A DNA stretch of 64,000 nt from Streptomyces radiopugnans (GTDB taxonomy: Bacteria > Actinomycetota > Actinomycetes > Streptomycetales > Streptomycetaceae): the NCBI RefSeq assembly GCF_900110735.1, contig NZ_FOET01000002.1, positions 311,733 through 375,732 on the forward strand, in the 5' to 3' direction. A program made the position numbers and the translations under genes. Numbering within the stretch: the stretch's first letter is position 1; every line of letters begins with the position of its first letter. Below the pieces are notes generated by a model. It was not told the DNA's origin. It saw only the letters and a program-made list of their open reading frames with translations, and ran no database searches. Below, in pieces: positions 16,757 to 23,851 of this stretch.

Positions 16757-17110
16757 GTGCGACACCAGCCCGCCGTCGGCTGCGGCAGCGTGCTGTCGAG
16801 CCCGCGGGACAGTGTGCTTGGGCTTCCCCGGCTTGCTGCTCGGCCTGGGCGCCTTCGCCGCCCTGCTCTCGGGGCGCGTCTGCACCGGGTGCTGCGGCCG
16901 GCCCTGAACACCGGGGCGCCGACCGGGGTCGCCTCGTCCACTGGCTGATCCGGCAGTCGCTCTGCGAGCTGGGCCGGATCTGCCCGTACTGCGCCGTGGT
17001 GTGGGCCGTCACCATCCCGCTCCTCTGGTACGTGACGCTGCACGACATCCGGCACGGCGTCCCTCCGGTGCCGTGCCGCGCGAGGAGCCGTGCGCGCGCC
17101 GGCCGGCGGG
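16757..17110 (+). pseudogene. Vitamin K epoxide reductase (VKOR) relic
   Basis: Three successive reading frames give pieces of a bacterial VKOR in the right order: VGCGSVLSSPRDSV (frame of 16757), then CLGFPGLLLGLGAFAALLSG (next frame), then LVHWLIRQSLCELGRICPYC and AVVWAVTIPLLWYV (third frame). The last part holds the CxxC redox pair of the family. The first transmembrane part is absent and at least two frameshifts are needed. VKOR oxidises DsbA-like proteins at the membrane using quinone. The relic lies in a run of decayed anaerobic-respiration genes. Confidence 0.75.
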
Positions 17111-17111
17111 A

Positions 17112-17486
17112 TCAGTCCAGCCGGACGGTGAGCAGCACCAGGGCGTCGGTGTCGGCGGTCAGGCGGTGGCGCTCCGCGGGGATGGCGATGAGGTCGTCCG
17201 GACCCAGCTCCCACTCCCGGCCGACGGTGCTCAGCGTCACCCGGCCGGTCAGGCACAGCAGCGTCGCGGCTCCCGGCGCCTGGTGCTCGGCCAGTCCGTG
17301 GCCGGAGGCCAGTGCCATCAGGGTCACGCTGAGCCCGGGGACCTTGACGACGGTCTGCGCCTTCCGCCCTGAGTCGGCCGCCCCCGCCTCGGCCAGCAGC
17401 CACTCCCCCTGGGCCTTCAGTCCGGCCACCTCTCCGGCGGGGTGCTTCTCGCGGTCCGGCTCGGGACCGCCCTGCGGAGTGATCAT
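17112..17486 (-). CDS. Cupin-domain protein
   Basis: 124 residues forming a single cupin barrel: a lead-in with VVKVPGLSVTLMALASGHGL, then EHQAPGAATLLCLTGRVTLS for the first cupin motif and GPDDLIAIPAERHRL for the second. One His/Glu set of the usual metal site is visible (HGLAEHQ, and H in AERHRL), so metal binding is plausible but incomplete. The start is ATG at 17486 with GGGAG upstream. It lies intact among relics of nitrate respiration. Small stand-alone cupins of this type are of unknown function. Confidence 0.75.
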   Translation of the reverse strand: MITPQGGPEPDREKHPAGEVAGLKAQGEWLLAEAGAADSGRKAQTVVKVPGLSVTLMALASGHGLAEHQAPGAATLLCLTGRVTLSTVGREWELGPDDLIAIPAERHRLTADTDALVLLTVRLD

Positions 17487-17534
17487 CGGACACGCTCCCA
17501 TCCGCGCCGGGGGCACGCGAGCCCAGCCGCGTGT

Positions 17535-17945
17535 CCCCGGCTCCGGTAGACGATGTAGGGACGGGTGAGGTACCCCAGCGGCGCGGTCAGCATGTGCACC
17601 GACCGGGTGAAGGGCCAGACGGCGAACGCCGTAGCCCTCGTCGACGACGTCGGCGGCCACCGTGGCGCCAGCCCCGGTGCCGGTGCCGGTGCCGGTGCCG
17701 GTGCCGGTGCCGCGGTGAGCATCAGGTACATCGGCTTGTCGCCGCGGGTGGTGGCGCTGAAGACCGGGTCACCGGCCGCGAACAGCTCGGCGAGGTACTC
17801 GACGGGGACGCGCACCGCGTCGGTGGCGGCGAAGAGGTCGGCGCGGTCCTGGGCGTCGTGGTCGGTACCGCCTACCGCGTCGACGACCGGGGACAGCGGC
17901 GGGATGTACCAGACCATGGGCATGGTGCGGATCTGGGTGCCGGCG
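17535..17945 (-). pseudogene. Fused relics of nitrate reductase narH and narI
   Basis: Read on the minus strand, 17945-17770 encodes a piece of the nitrate reductase beta subunit C-terminal region (RTMPMVWYIPPLSPVVDAV, then RVPVEYLAELFAAGD). After about 130 bases of unclear sequence containing GGTGCC repeats, 17640-17535 encodes the extreme C-terminus of the gamma subunit NarI (VWPFTRSVHMLTAPLGYLTR, then PYIVYRSRG). In intact operons these belong to narH and narI with narJ between them, so this is an internal-deletion scar of narGHJI. No iron-sulfur cysteine clusters or haem ligands remain, so it cannot function. Confidence 0.7.
17676..17711. repeat. Six tandem copies of GGTGCC
   Basis: Hexamer GGTGCC repeated six times without change between the narH and narI relics. 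It reads as an Ala-Pro run on the minus strand. A likely slippage product at the deletion junction. Confidence 0.9.
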
Positions 17946-17966
17946 GCCGGGCCGAACCGGCCGAGC

Positions 17967-18193
17967 GCCTTCCACGTCGTCGGCGGACAGTTCGACACCG
18001 TCCACCGGGAGGGCGCCTACCGGCTGCGGCCGGACGATCCGGGCAGCGGCGGGGCACAGGTGCTGGACCTGGCCCCGGCCTCCGGCGGGTTCGTGGAGCT
18101 GGCCTTCCCGAGGCCGGTACCTATCCGTTCGTCTCGCACATCATGGGCGACGCCGAACGCGGCGCGAAGGGGGCCTTCAGGGTGACGGACTGA
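17967..18193 (+). pseudogene. Copper nitrite reductase (NirK) C-terminal relic
   Basis: The frame starting at 17967 gives AFHVVGGQFDTVHREG and SGGFVELAFP. After a one-base loss near 18110 the next frame gives PEAGTYPFVSHIMGDAERGA, ending at a stop at 18191-18193. Joined, these form the last ~75 residues of a NirK-type copper nitrite reductase, including the C-terminal His of the SHIMGDAERG block. The remainder of the gene is missing. It abuts the narH relic on the opposite strand, so a deletion joined two parts of a denitrification region. Confidence 0.72.
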
Positions 18194-18218
18194 GGCACGG
18201 ACCGGAGCACGGACCGGC

Positions 18219-18731
18219 TCACGGACCGATCCTCTTCTCGAACCAGTGGTCGGCGTACTTCCCGCCGTTGTAGTCGGGGATCTCGGTGTAGCCGTGGCGC
18301 GCGTACAGGGCGCGGGCCTCGACCAGGTCGGCGCGGGTGTCCAGGCGGATCACCCGCGCGCCCAGCACCTCGGCGGCGGCGCGCTCGGCCGCCGCCAGCA
18401 GCCGCGCTCCCCCACCCGTCCCCCGCGCGCCGGGGAGCACGAAGAGCCGGGTCAGTTCGGCGGTCCGCTCGTCCAGTACGCGCAGGCCGGCGCACCCGGC
18501 GGGCCGCCCCTCCCACCGGCCCACCAGGAAGTGGCCGGTGGGGCGGGCGAGATCGTCACTGGGCTCCTCGGCGAGCGCCGCGTCGACCTCCTCCTCCCTG
18601 GCGCGGCGGCCGTGGTAGCGGCCGACGATGTCCTCGTAGTACGCGCGCAGCAGGGCCGCGGCCTCGGGATGCCCGACGGGCAGGGGCGCGATGTCCCAGA
18701 GTTCTCGGCGTTCGGTGTCCACGTGCCCCAT
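18219..18731 (-). CDS. GNAT-family N-acetyltransferase
   Basis: 170 residues with the GNAT core: the beta4 strand TAELTRLFVLPGARGTGGGA carries the acetyl-CoA pyrophosphate loop (R/Q-x-x-G-x-G/A type), followed by the alpha3 helix and the C-terminal YARHGYTEIPDYNGGKYADH. The ATG at 18731 abuts GAGG, so the in-frame GTG at 18725 with nine-base spacing may be the real start. The protein substrate is not predictable. It is on the same strand as the alpha/beta hydrolase gene upstream, separated by 85 bases. Confidence 0.85.
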   Translation of the reverse strand: MGHVDTERRELWDIAPLPVGHPEAAALLRAYYEDIVGRYHGRRAREEEVDAALAEEPSDDLARPTGHFLVGRWEGRPAGCAGLRVLDERTAELTRLFVLPGARGTGGGARLLAAAERAAAEVLGARVIRLDTRADLVEARALYARHGYTEIPDYNGGKYADHWFEKRIGP

Positions 18732-18816
18732 CCTCACCGGCGCGGTCCGTCCGCGTCCTCCCGTTTTCCGCCCTGCCCGGTCCCCGGCCGGGGACCGGGC
18801 CCCGCGCGGCCGGTGG

Positions 18817-19698
18817 TCAGGACGTACGGCCGTCCGCGTCGACGGAACGGGTGTGGGCGAGGATCGCGTCGGCCAGCGGCGGCACGGCCGCGCTTCCGAG
18901 CGCGTGCCCGAGCCCGGGGACGGTGACCAGCCGCGCGGAGGGGATCGCACGGGCCAGCCGGGCCGCGTGCGGCGGGGGTGTGATCGGGTCCTCCGGGGCG
19001 TCGACGACCAGGGTCGGGACCGTCACCCGCGCCAGCTCCTCGCCCCGTTCCATGCCGGACTGGTCGGCGAGAGCGTGTGCGGACGACTGGCGCCAGGTGC
19101 CGCTGTGGGCGGCGACCCGGCGTTCGAGGTCGCCGAACTCCTGGGCGTCGAAGGGCAGTACGTCGCCGTTGAGAAGGCGCCAGTGCTCCACCCGCCATTC
19201 GAGTTCGGCCTCCCGGTCGCGCTCCTGCCCCATCTGCTCCCACATCGCGAGCAGGCGGGGGTCGGGGCCGGGCAGGTCCTCGTCGCGGATCTCCGGGTCG
19301 GGGCGCGCGCCGCCCAGCACGGAGGTGCCCCACAACGCGGCGCTGAGCAGTCGCCGCGGGTGGTCCAGGAGCAGCAACTGGACCAGGTAGCCGCCCATCG
19401 ACATCCCCGCCACGTGCGCCCGGTCGACGGACAGCGCGTCCAGCACCGCCACGGCGTCACCGGCGAGGTCGCGGACGGCGTAGGGCCGTTCGTGGAAGGC
19501 GCGGGTGGAGCGGCCGGTGTCGCGGTGATCGTAGCGGATGACGCGGTGGTGCCGCGCCAGCCGGGCCACGAGTGCGTCGGGCCATCCCAGGCCGCTCGCG
19601 CCGGCACCCATGACGAGCAGCAGCGGCGGCAGGTCGTCCTCTCCGGCGGTCTCGACCCACAGCCGGTAGCCGTCCCCCGCTTCGACGAAGGTCTCCAT
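18817..19698 (-). CDS. Alpha/beta hydrolase
   Basis: 293 residues with the nucleophile elbow Gly-Met-Ser100-Met-Gly, the acid in DAPEDPITPP and the His in PGLGHALGS, and an oxyanion-side VMGAGASGLGW. The overall pattern is that of soluble esterase/haloperoxidase-like hydrolases with a lid inserted after strand 6 (about residues 130-210). No signal peptide. The start is ATG at 19698 with AAGGGGG upstream. The gene lies 11 bases after the TetR gene on the same strand, so it is probably controlled by it. Confidence 0.9.
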   Translation of the reverse strand: METFVEAGDGYRLWVETAGEDDLPPLLLVMGAGASGLGWPDALVARLARHHRVIRYDHRDTGRSTRAFHERPYAVRDLAGDAVAVLDALSVDRAHVAGMSMGGYLVQLLLLDHPRRLLSAALWGTSVLGGARPDPEIRDEDLPGPDPRLLAMWEQMGQERDREAELEWRVEHWRLLNGDVLPFDAQEFGDLERRVAAHSGTWRQSSAHALADQSGMERGEELARVTVPTLVVDAPEDPITPPPHAARLARAIPSARLVTVPGLGHALGSAAVPPLADAILAHTRSVDADGRTS

Positions 19699-19709
19699 GT
19701 GTTCCCCCT

Positions 19710-20315
19710 TCAGTTCGGGCCGTGGTGCCGCAGGCCGTTGAGCGCGGTCTCCAGCAGCGCGTCGGCGTACTCCTCGGTCAGCGGCCCGCTGCGGGTCAGC
19801 CACCGATGCGCCATCGGCGCGAAGATCGCGTCGATGGCGATGTCCAGGTCCAGTGAGGCCGGGAGCTGGCCGGCGCGCTGCGCGGAGCGCAGCCGGGCCC
19901 GCTTGGCCTCCCGGGTGGGCTCCTCCACGCGGATGCGGTACTCCTCGGCCAGGGCCTCGTCCTCGACCATCGCGGCCGTCAGCGCCCGCAGTGGACGGTC
20001 CACCTCGGGACTGGCGAGTTCCAGCGCGGTGGCCCGCAGGACGGTGCGCAGGTCCGCCTCCAGATCACCGGTGTCGGGCAGCGGCACCGGTTCCTCTCCG
20101 TCACCGAAGCCGCGCACGAGGATCGCCTCGAACAGCACCGCGCCCTTGGAGGGCCACCACCGGTAGATCGTCTGCTTGCCGACCCCGGCGCGCGAGGCGA
20201 TCGCCTCGATGCCGAGCCTGCCGTAGCCGACCTCTCCGACCAGCTCGAAGGCCGCTTCCAGGATCGCGGCGCGGGAGGCCGCGCTGCGCCGGGCGGCCGC
20301 CGGTTGCTTGGGCAT
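19710..20315 (-). CDS. TetR-family regulator
   Basis: 201 residues. HTH: SRAAILEAAFELVGEVGYGR, then IEAIASRAGVGKQTIYRWW (recognition helix about residues 40-50), then the C-terminal dimer and ligand domain with a TetR_C-like LTRSGPLTEEYADALLETAL end. The start is ATG at 20315. A palindrome 20-36 bases upstream is a good autoregulatory operator. It forms an operon with the following alpha/beta hydrolase, so the hydrolase product or substrate may be its ligand; that is inference. Confidence 0.9.
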   Translation of the reverse strand: MPKQPAAARRSAASRAAILEAAFELVGEVGYGRLGIEAIASRAGVGKQTIYRWWPSKGAVLFEAILVRGFGDGEEPVPLPDTGDLEADLRTVLRATALELASPEVDRPLRALTAAMVEDEALAEEYRIRVEEPTREAKRARLRSAQRAGQLPASLDLDIAIDAIFAPMAHRWLTRSGPLTEEYADALLETALNGLRHHGPN

Positions 20316-20334
20316 GACCGGACCGTAGCACAGG

Positions 20335-20351
20335 CGAGACGGTACGTCTCG
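20335..20351. promoter_or_regulatory. Palindromic operator upstream of tetR
   Basis: CGAGACG (20335-20341) and CGTCTCG (20345-20351) are perfect 7-bp arms around GTA, located 20 bases upstream of the TetR ATG. This is the size and position expected for TetR autorepression. Confidence 0.65.
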
Positions 20352-20524
20352 TCTCGCTTCCCTCACCGCAGGACACCGCTCCCGGCGGGGCGCAAACCAC
20401 CGCGTTCGACCCGAAGGCCCCGTGGACACCGATCGACCGAACGCGGCTCCCGCGCCCGGTTCGACGGCGGCGCGAGCAGCGGCCCCGCCCGGGACCGGCC
20501 GGGGGGGGAGGGAGCGGGAAGGCG

Positions 20525-20800
20525 CTACGCCGTCAGCGCACGCTCGCCGTCGTCGCCGCTCCGGGCGCAGACGGCGGCCAGTTCGTCCAGGGAGATCCCC
20601 AGCACGGCCGCCAGGGCCGCCACGGTGAAGAACGCCGGGGTCGGCGCCCGTCCGGTCTCGATCTTCCGCAGCGTCTCCGCCGACACCCCGGCCGCCGCCG
20701 CGACCTCCACCATGCTGCGCCCACCGCGCGCTTCGCGCAGCAGTGCGCCGAGCCGCTCCCCGCGCTGCCGCTCCCACGGGGTCAGAGGAGTTCTCACCAT
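20525..20800 (-). CDS. Small XRE-family DNA-binding protein
   Basis: 91 residues, nearly all an XRE/Cro-type HTH: ERLGALLREARGGRSMVEVA, AAAGVSAETLRKIETGRAP, then AALAAVLGISLDELAA. A short charged tail follows. ATG at 20800 fits a leaderless promoter: TAGTAT on the minus strand lies seven bases upstream. A perfect ATACCGGTAT palindrome overlaps the promoter spacer, so it probably represses itself. It is divergent from the methionine aminopeptidase-type gene. Confidence 0.85.
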   Translation of the reverse strand: MVRTPLTPWERQRGERLGALLREARGGRSMVEVAAAAGVSAETLRKIETGRAPTPAFFTVAALAAVLGISLDELAAVCARSGDDGERALTA

Positions 20801-20807
20801 GACCGTG

Positions 20808-20823
20808 ATACTAATACCGGTAT
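20808..20823 (-). promoter_or_regulatory. Leaderless promoter with palindromic operator
   Basis: The -10 element TAGTAT (complement of 20808-20813) precedes ATG 20800 by seven bases. Immediately upstream is the perfect palindrome ATACCGGTAT (20814-20823), in the spacer of the same promoter. Confidence 0.6.
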
Positions 20824-20916
20824 AAGAATTTGTTCGCATCGGCCCGGGCGATGCGCCCCGGCGTGATGCGGCGGGCCCGACACGGGCGGCCCGACACGGA
20901 CAAGGAGCGGTGGAGC

Positions 20917-21684
20917 ATGGTGGAGATCAAGACCGACGCGGCACTGGAGGCCATGCGGGAGGCCGGGCGCGTCGTGGCACGGGCCCTCGCGGCCGCCCGG
21001 GACGCGGCGGGCGCCGGCGTGTCCCTGCGAGAGCTGGACGAGGCGGCGCGCGCCGTCCTGACCGAGGCGGGGGCGCGCTCGCCCTTCCTGGGCTACCAGC
21101 CCTCCTTCGCGCCCACCCCGTTCCCGGCGGTGGTCTGCGTGTCCGTCAACGACGCGATCGTGCACGGCGTCCCCGACGGCTACCGGCTGCGCGACGGCGA
21201 CCTGGTCAGCGTCGACTGCGGCGCGGAACTCGACGGCTGGACCGGTGACGCTGCCGTCAGCTTCATCGTGGGAACCCCCCGGCCCGCCGACCTGGAACTG
21301 GTCAAGGCCACCGGGGAGGCGCTCGACGCGGGCATCGCCGCGGCCACCGTCGGGAACCGGATCGGCGACATCTCGCACGCCATCGGCTCCGTCGCCGCAG
21401 CCGCCCGCTGCGGCATGCCGCGGGACTTCGGCGGCCACGGCATCGGCCGCCGCATGCACGAGGAGCCCCACGTGCCCAACCGCGGGCGCCCCGGGCGCGG
21501 TTTCCCCCTGCGCCACGGACTGGTCCTCGCCATCGAGCCGATGCTGATGGCCGGCGGGAGCGACGCCTACCGCACCGACACCGACGGCTGGACGCTGCGC
21601 ACCGCCGACGGCAGCCGGGCCGCCCACATCGAGCACACCGTGGCGATCACCGAGGAGGGCCCGCGCATCCTCACCCTGCCCTGA
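20917..21684 (+). CDS. map: Methionine aminopeptidase, type I
   Basis: 255 residues. Removes the initiator Met from nascent proteins. All five metal ligands are in place: Asp100 and Asp111 (SVDCGAELDGWTGDAA), His174 (GGHGIG), Glu207 (IEPM) and Glu239 (HIEHT), plus active-site His83 (DAIVHGVPD). The start is ATG at 20917 with AAGGAG nine bases upstream. Housekeeping map genes normally sit in the ribosomal-protein cluster. This lone copy beside an XRE gene looks like an extra paralogue. The 3' end overlaps the convergent methyltransferase gene by 14 bases. Confidence 0.93.
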   Translation: MVEIKTDAALEAMREAGRVVARALAAARDAAGAGVSLRELDEAARAVLTEAGARSPFLGYQPSFAPTPFPAVVCVSVNDAIVHGVPDGYRLRDGDLVSVDCGAELDGWTGDAAVSFIVGTPRPADLELVKATGEALDAGIAAATVGNRIGDISHAIGSVAAAARCGMPRDFGGHGIGRRMHEEPHVPNRGRPGRGFPLRHGLVLAIEPMLMAGGSDAYRTDTDGWTLRTADGSRAAHIEHTVAITEEGPRILTLP

Positions 21685-22498
21685 CCGGGCCCGCGCCGGG
21701 CTCCCGGCGGGCGATCAACTGGAAGAGGCGGGCTGTGTGCCGGTAGGCGGGCCGGTCGGTGACCGCGAGTTCCAGCCGCTCCAGGTCGGCGTAGAAGGCA
21801 GGGTCGTGCTTGCGCTCGTCGTCGGTGATGTAGTCGCTGATGCTGCGAATGCCGTAGTGCGCCGCCCCCGGACAGCCCAGGCCGTCCAGTCGGGAGGCGA
21901 TCTCCTCGGCGGTGTGGAGCATCATGGCGGTGCCGAAGGTGCGGCCGTCGGCGCGGTCCCGGTCGAGGGCCGCCAGCGCGGCGGCCGGGTCCAGTTCGCG
22001 TACGGCCGCGACCAGCGGTGCGGAGTGGCGGTTGACGGCCATCACCGACACCACGCCGCCCTCCCGCAGCGGCGCCACGGCCGCGGCCAGCATCCCGGCC
22101 GCCGCGTCCGGACGGTCCGCGTACTGCAGGACGTTGTGGCACAGCACGACGTCCCAGCCGCCCGAGGCGATGTCCTGCGGCAACTCCTCGATGCGGGCCC
22201 GGACGCGGGTGACGCGGTCGGCGACTCCGGCCGCCTCGGCGCGTTCCCCGGCGGCGGCCAGCATCCCGGGGGCGCAGTCCACCACGGTCACGCGGTGGCC
22301 GCGAGCCGCGAGCCGGACGGCGTCGCCTCCGTCTCCCCCGGCCAGGTCCAGGATCCGCAGCGGACCGTCACCGAGTCCGTCCAGGTGGCGCAGGAGGTTG
22401 GCCTCGGCGAGGGTGAAGCGCAGCCGCCCCCAGGGCGCCTGCTGCCACTGCCGCCAGGCGGCCATGGACGAGTCGAACCTCTGAGCTGCCCCGGACAT
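21671..22498 (-). CDS. SAM-dependent methyltransferase (class I)
   Basis: 275 residues. The SAM-binding motif I is ILDLAGGDGGDAVRLAARGH, with an acidic ribose-binding residue in VTVVDCAPGML and the post-motif WDVVLCHNVLQYADRP. The layout and C-terminal domain (SDYITDDERK) resemble CmoM/SmtA-like tRNA methyltransferases, but the target cannot be read from sequence. The start is ATG at 22498. Divergent from a LysR gene 113 bases away. Confidence 0.87.
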   Translation of the reverse strand: MSGAAQRFDSSMAAWRQWQQAPWGRLRFTLAEANLLRHLDGLGDGPLRILDLAGGDGGDAVRLAARGHRVTVVDCAPGMLAAAGERAEAAGVADRVTRVRARIEELPQDIASGGWDVVLCHNVLQYADRPDAAAGMLAAAVAPLREGGVVSVMAVNRHSAPLVAAVRELDPAAALAALDRDRADGRTFGTAMMLHTAEEIASRLDGLGCPGAAHYGIRSISDYITDDERKHDPAFYADLERLELAVTDRPAYRHTARLFQLIARREPGAGPVRAG

Positions 22499-22611
22499 GC
22501 GAGGAGCCTAACCCGGGCGCCGACTCGGCGATCACAGGCCGGAGTTGTGGTCCGTACCAATACTCCGCCGATGTATTGCCCCCGCGTACCGGGCGGCCCA
22601 AGCTGTCGGGC

Positions 22612-23586
22612 ATGGACCTGGAACTGCGGCACCTGAAGACGATCCGGGCGATCGCGGACGCCGGCAGCCTCACCCGGGCGGCCACGGCGCTGGGGCTGGC
22701 CCAGCCCGCGCTCAGCGCGCAGCTCAAGCGGATCGAACGCGCCCTGGGCGGGGCGCTGTTCACCCGCGGCCGGTTCGGGGTCCGGCCGACCGCGCTGGGC
22801 GAGCTGGTGCTGGACCGCGCCGGTGTGCTGCTGCCCGCGGTGCGCGAACTCCAGGAGGAGGCCGTGCGGTTCGCGCGGGCGTGGGAGGGCATGCCGCGCT
22901 TCCGGCTCGGCGGTACGCACGGGCCGCTGCTGGGCGGCCTGGTGGACCGGCTGGCGGAGTCCCACCCGCAGATCGCGGTGACCACGCGCACCTCCTGGTC
23001 GGAACGGGAGATCGCCGCGCTGGTGGTCGAGGGGCGGGTGGACTTCGCACTGGTCGGCGCCTGCGGGGAGAGTCCGCCGCCCGCGGCGGACCGGCTGGTG
23101 TGGCGGGAGATCGCCGTCGACCCGGTGTTCGTGATGCTGGGCCGGGACCACCCGCTGGCCGAGCGGCGCGAGGTGGAACTGGAGTCGCTGGCGCGGGAGT
23201 CCTGGGCGGACGTGCCGGGGGACGGCTGCTTCGCGGACTGCTTCGCCGCCGTCTGCGCCCGCGCCGGGTTCACCCCCGTCCGCGTCTACGAGACCGACAC
23301 CGCCTCCTGTGTCCATCTGGTGCAGGTGGGACGGGCGGTCGGGCTGTGCCGGGCGACGTTCCCGCCGGCCCCGGGCGTGGTGACCCGTCCGCTGGCCGGG
23401 GCGCCGCTGCGCTGGCGGCACCTGATCGGCTGGCATCCGGGCTCGCCCGCGGCGGGCGTCGCGGGCCCGGTGGTCGCCCAGGCCCGCGCGGCGCACACCG
23501 AGGCCGCCGCCCGCAGCACCAGCTACACCCGGTGGCTGGCGGACCACCCCGGTTTCGGCGCGGCCTCCCCGACGGCGGTCGGATGA
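22612..23586 (+). CDS. LysR-family transcriptional regulator
   Basis: 324 residues. HTH at residues 3-60: ELRHLKTIRAIADAGSLTRA, then LAQPALSAQLKRIERALGGA. The effector domain follows (GTHGPLLGGLVDRLAESHPQ onward). The start is ATG at 22612; the frame is open 12 codons further upstream but the LysR homology begins here. It lies divergent from the methyltransferase gene, its only obvious local target. The domain resembles the Streptomyces LysR group that includes the regulator at 52431. Confidence 0.9.
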   Translation: MDLELRHLKTIRAIADAGSLTRAATALGLAQPALSAQLKRIERALGGALFTRGRFGVRPTALGELVLDRAGVLLPAVRELQEEAVRFARAWEGMPRFRLGGTHGPLLGGLVDRLAESHPQIAVTTRTSWSEREIAALVVEGRVDFALVGACGESPPPAADRLVWREIAVDPVFVMLGRDHPLAERREVELESLARESWADVPGDGCFADCFAAVCARAGFTPVRVYETDTASCVHLVQVGRAVGLCRATFPPAPGVVTRPLAGAPLRWRHLIGWHPGSPAAGVAGPVVAQARAAHTEAAARSTSYTRWLADHPGFGAASPTAVG

Positions 23587-23851
23587 CGGTCTGATAACCG
23601 TCGGACGATCACCGAACGGCCGACGGACGGCACCGCCCCGCACGACACGCCGGAGCACCCGACCGGTGCCGCGGCGGCCCACTCGGCTCCGCCGCCAAGG
23701 GACCGGCCGGAGAACGGAGTTGTGCGGCGGCGGGCAGGCCGCTGGTCCGGGCGTACGCCCGGACGGATGCGGAGTGCCGGTACCACCCCCGCGACGGCGT
23801 CCCCCCGTCCGCTACAGTCCGTCGTCCTGGGAAGTGCCACAAGGGGGCTGA

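Noticed and set aside
17676..17711. Tandem GGTGCC repeats considered as a CRISPR-like array
   Set aside because: A simple hexamer repeat without spacers; no cas genes.
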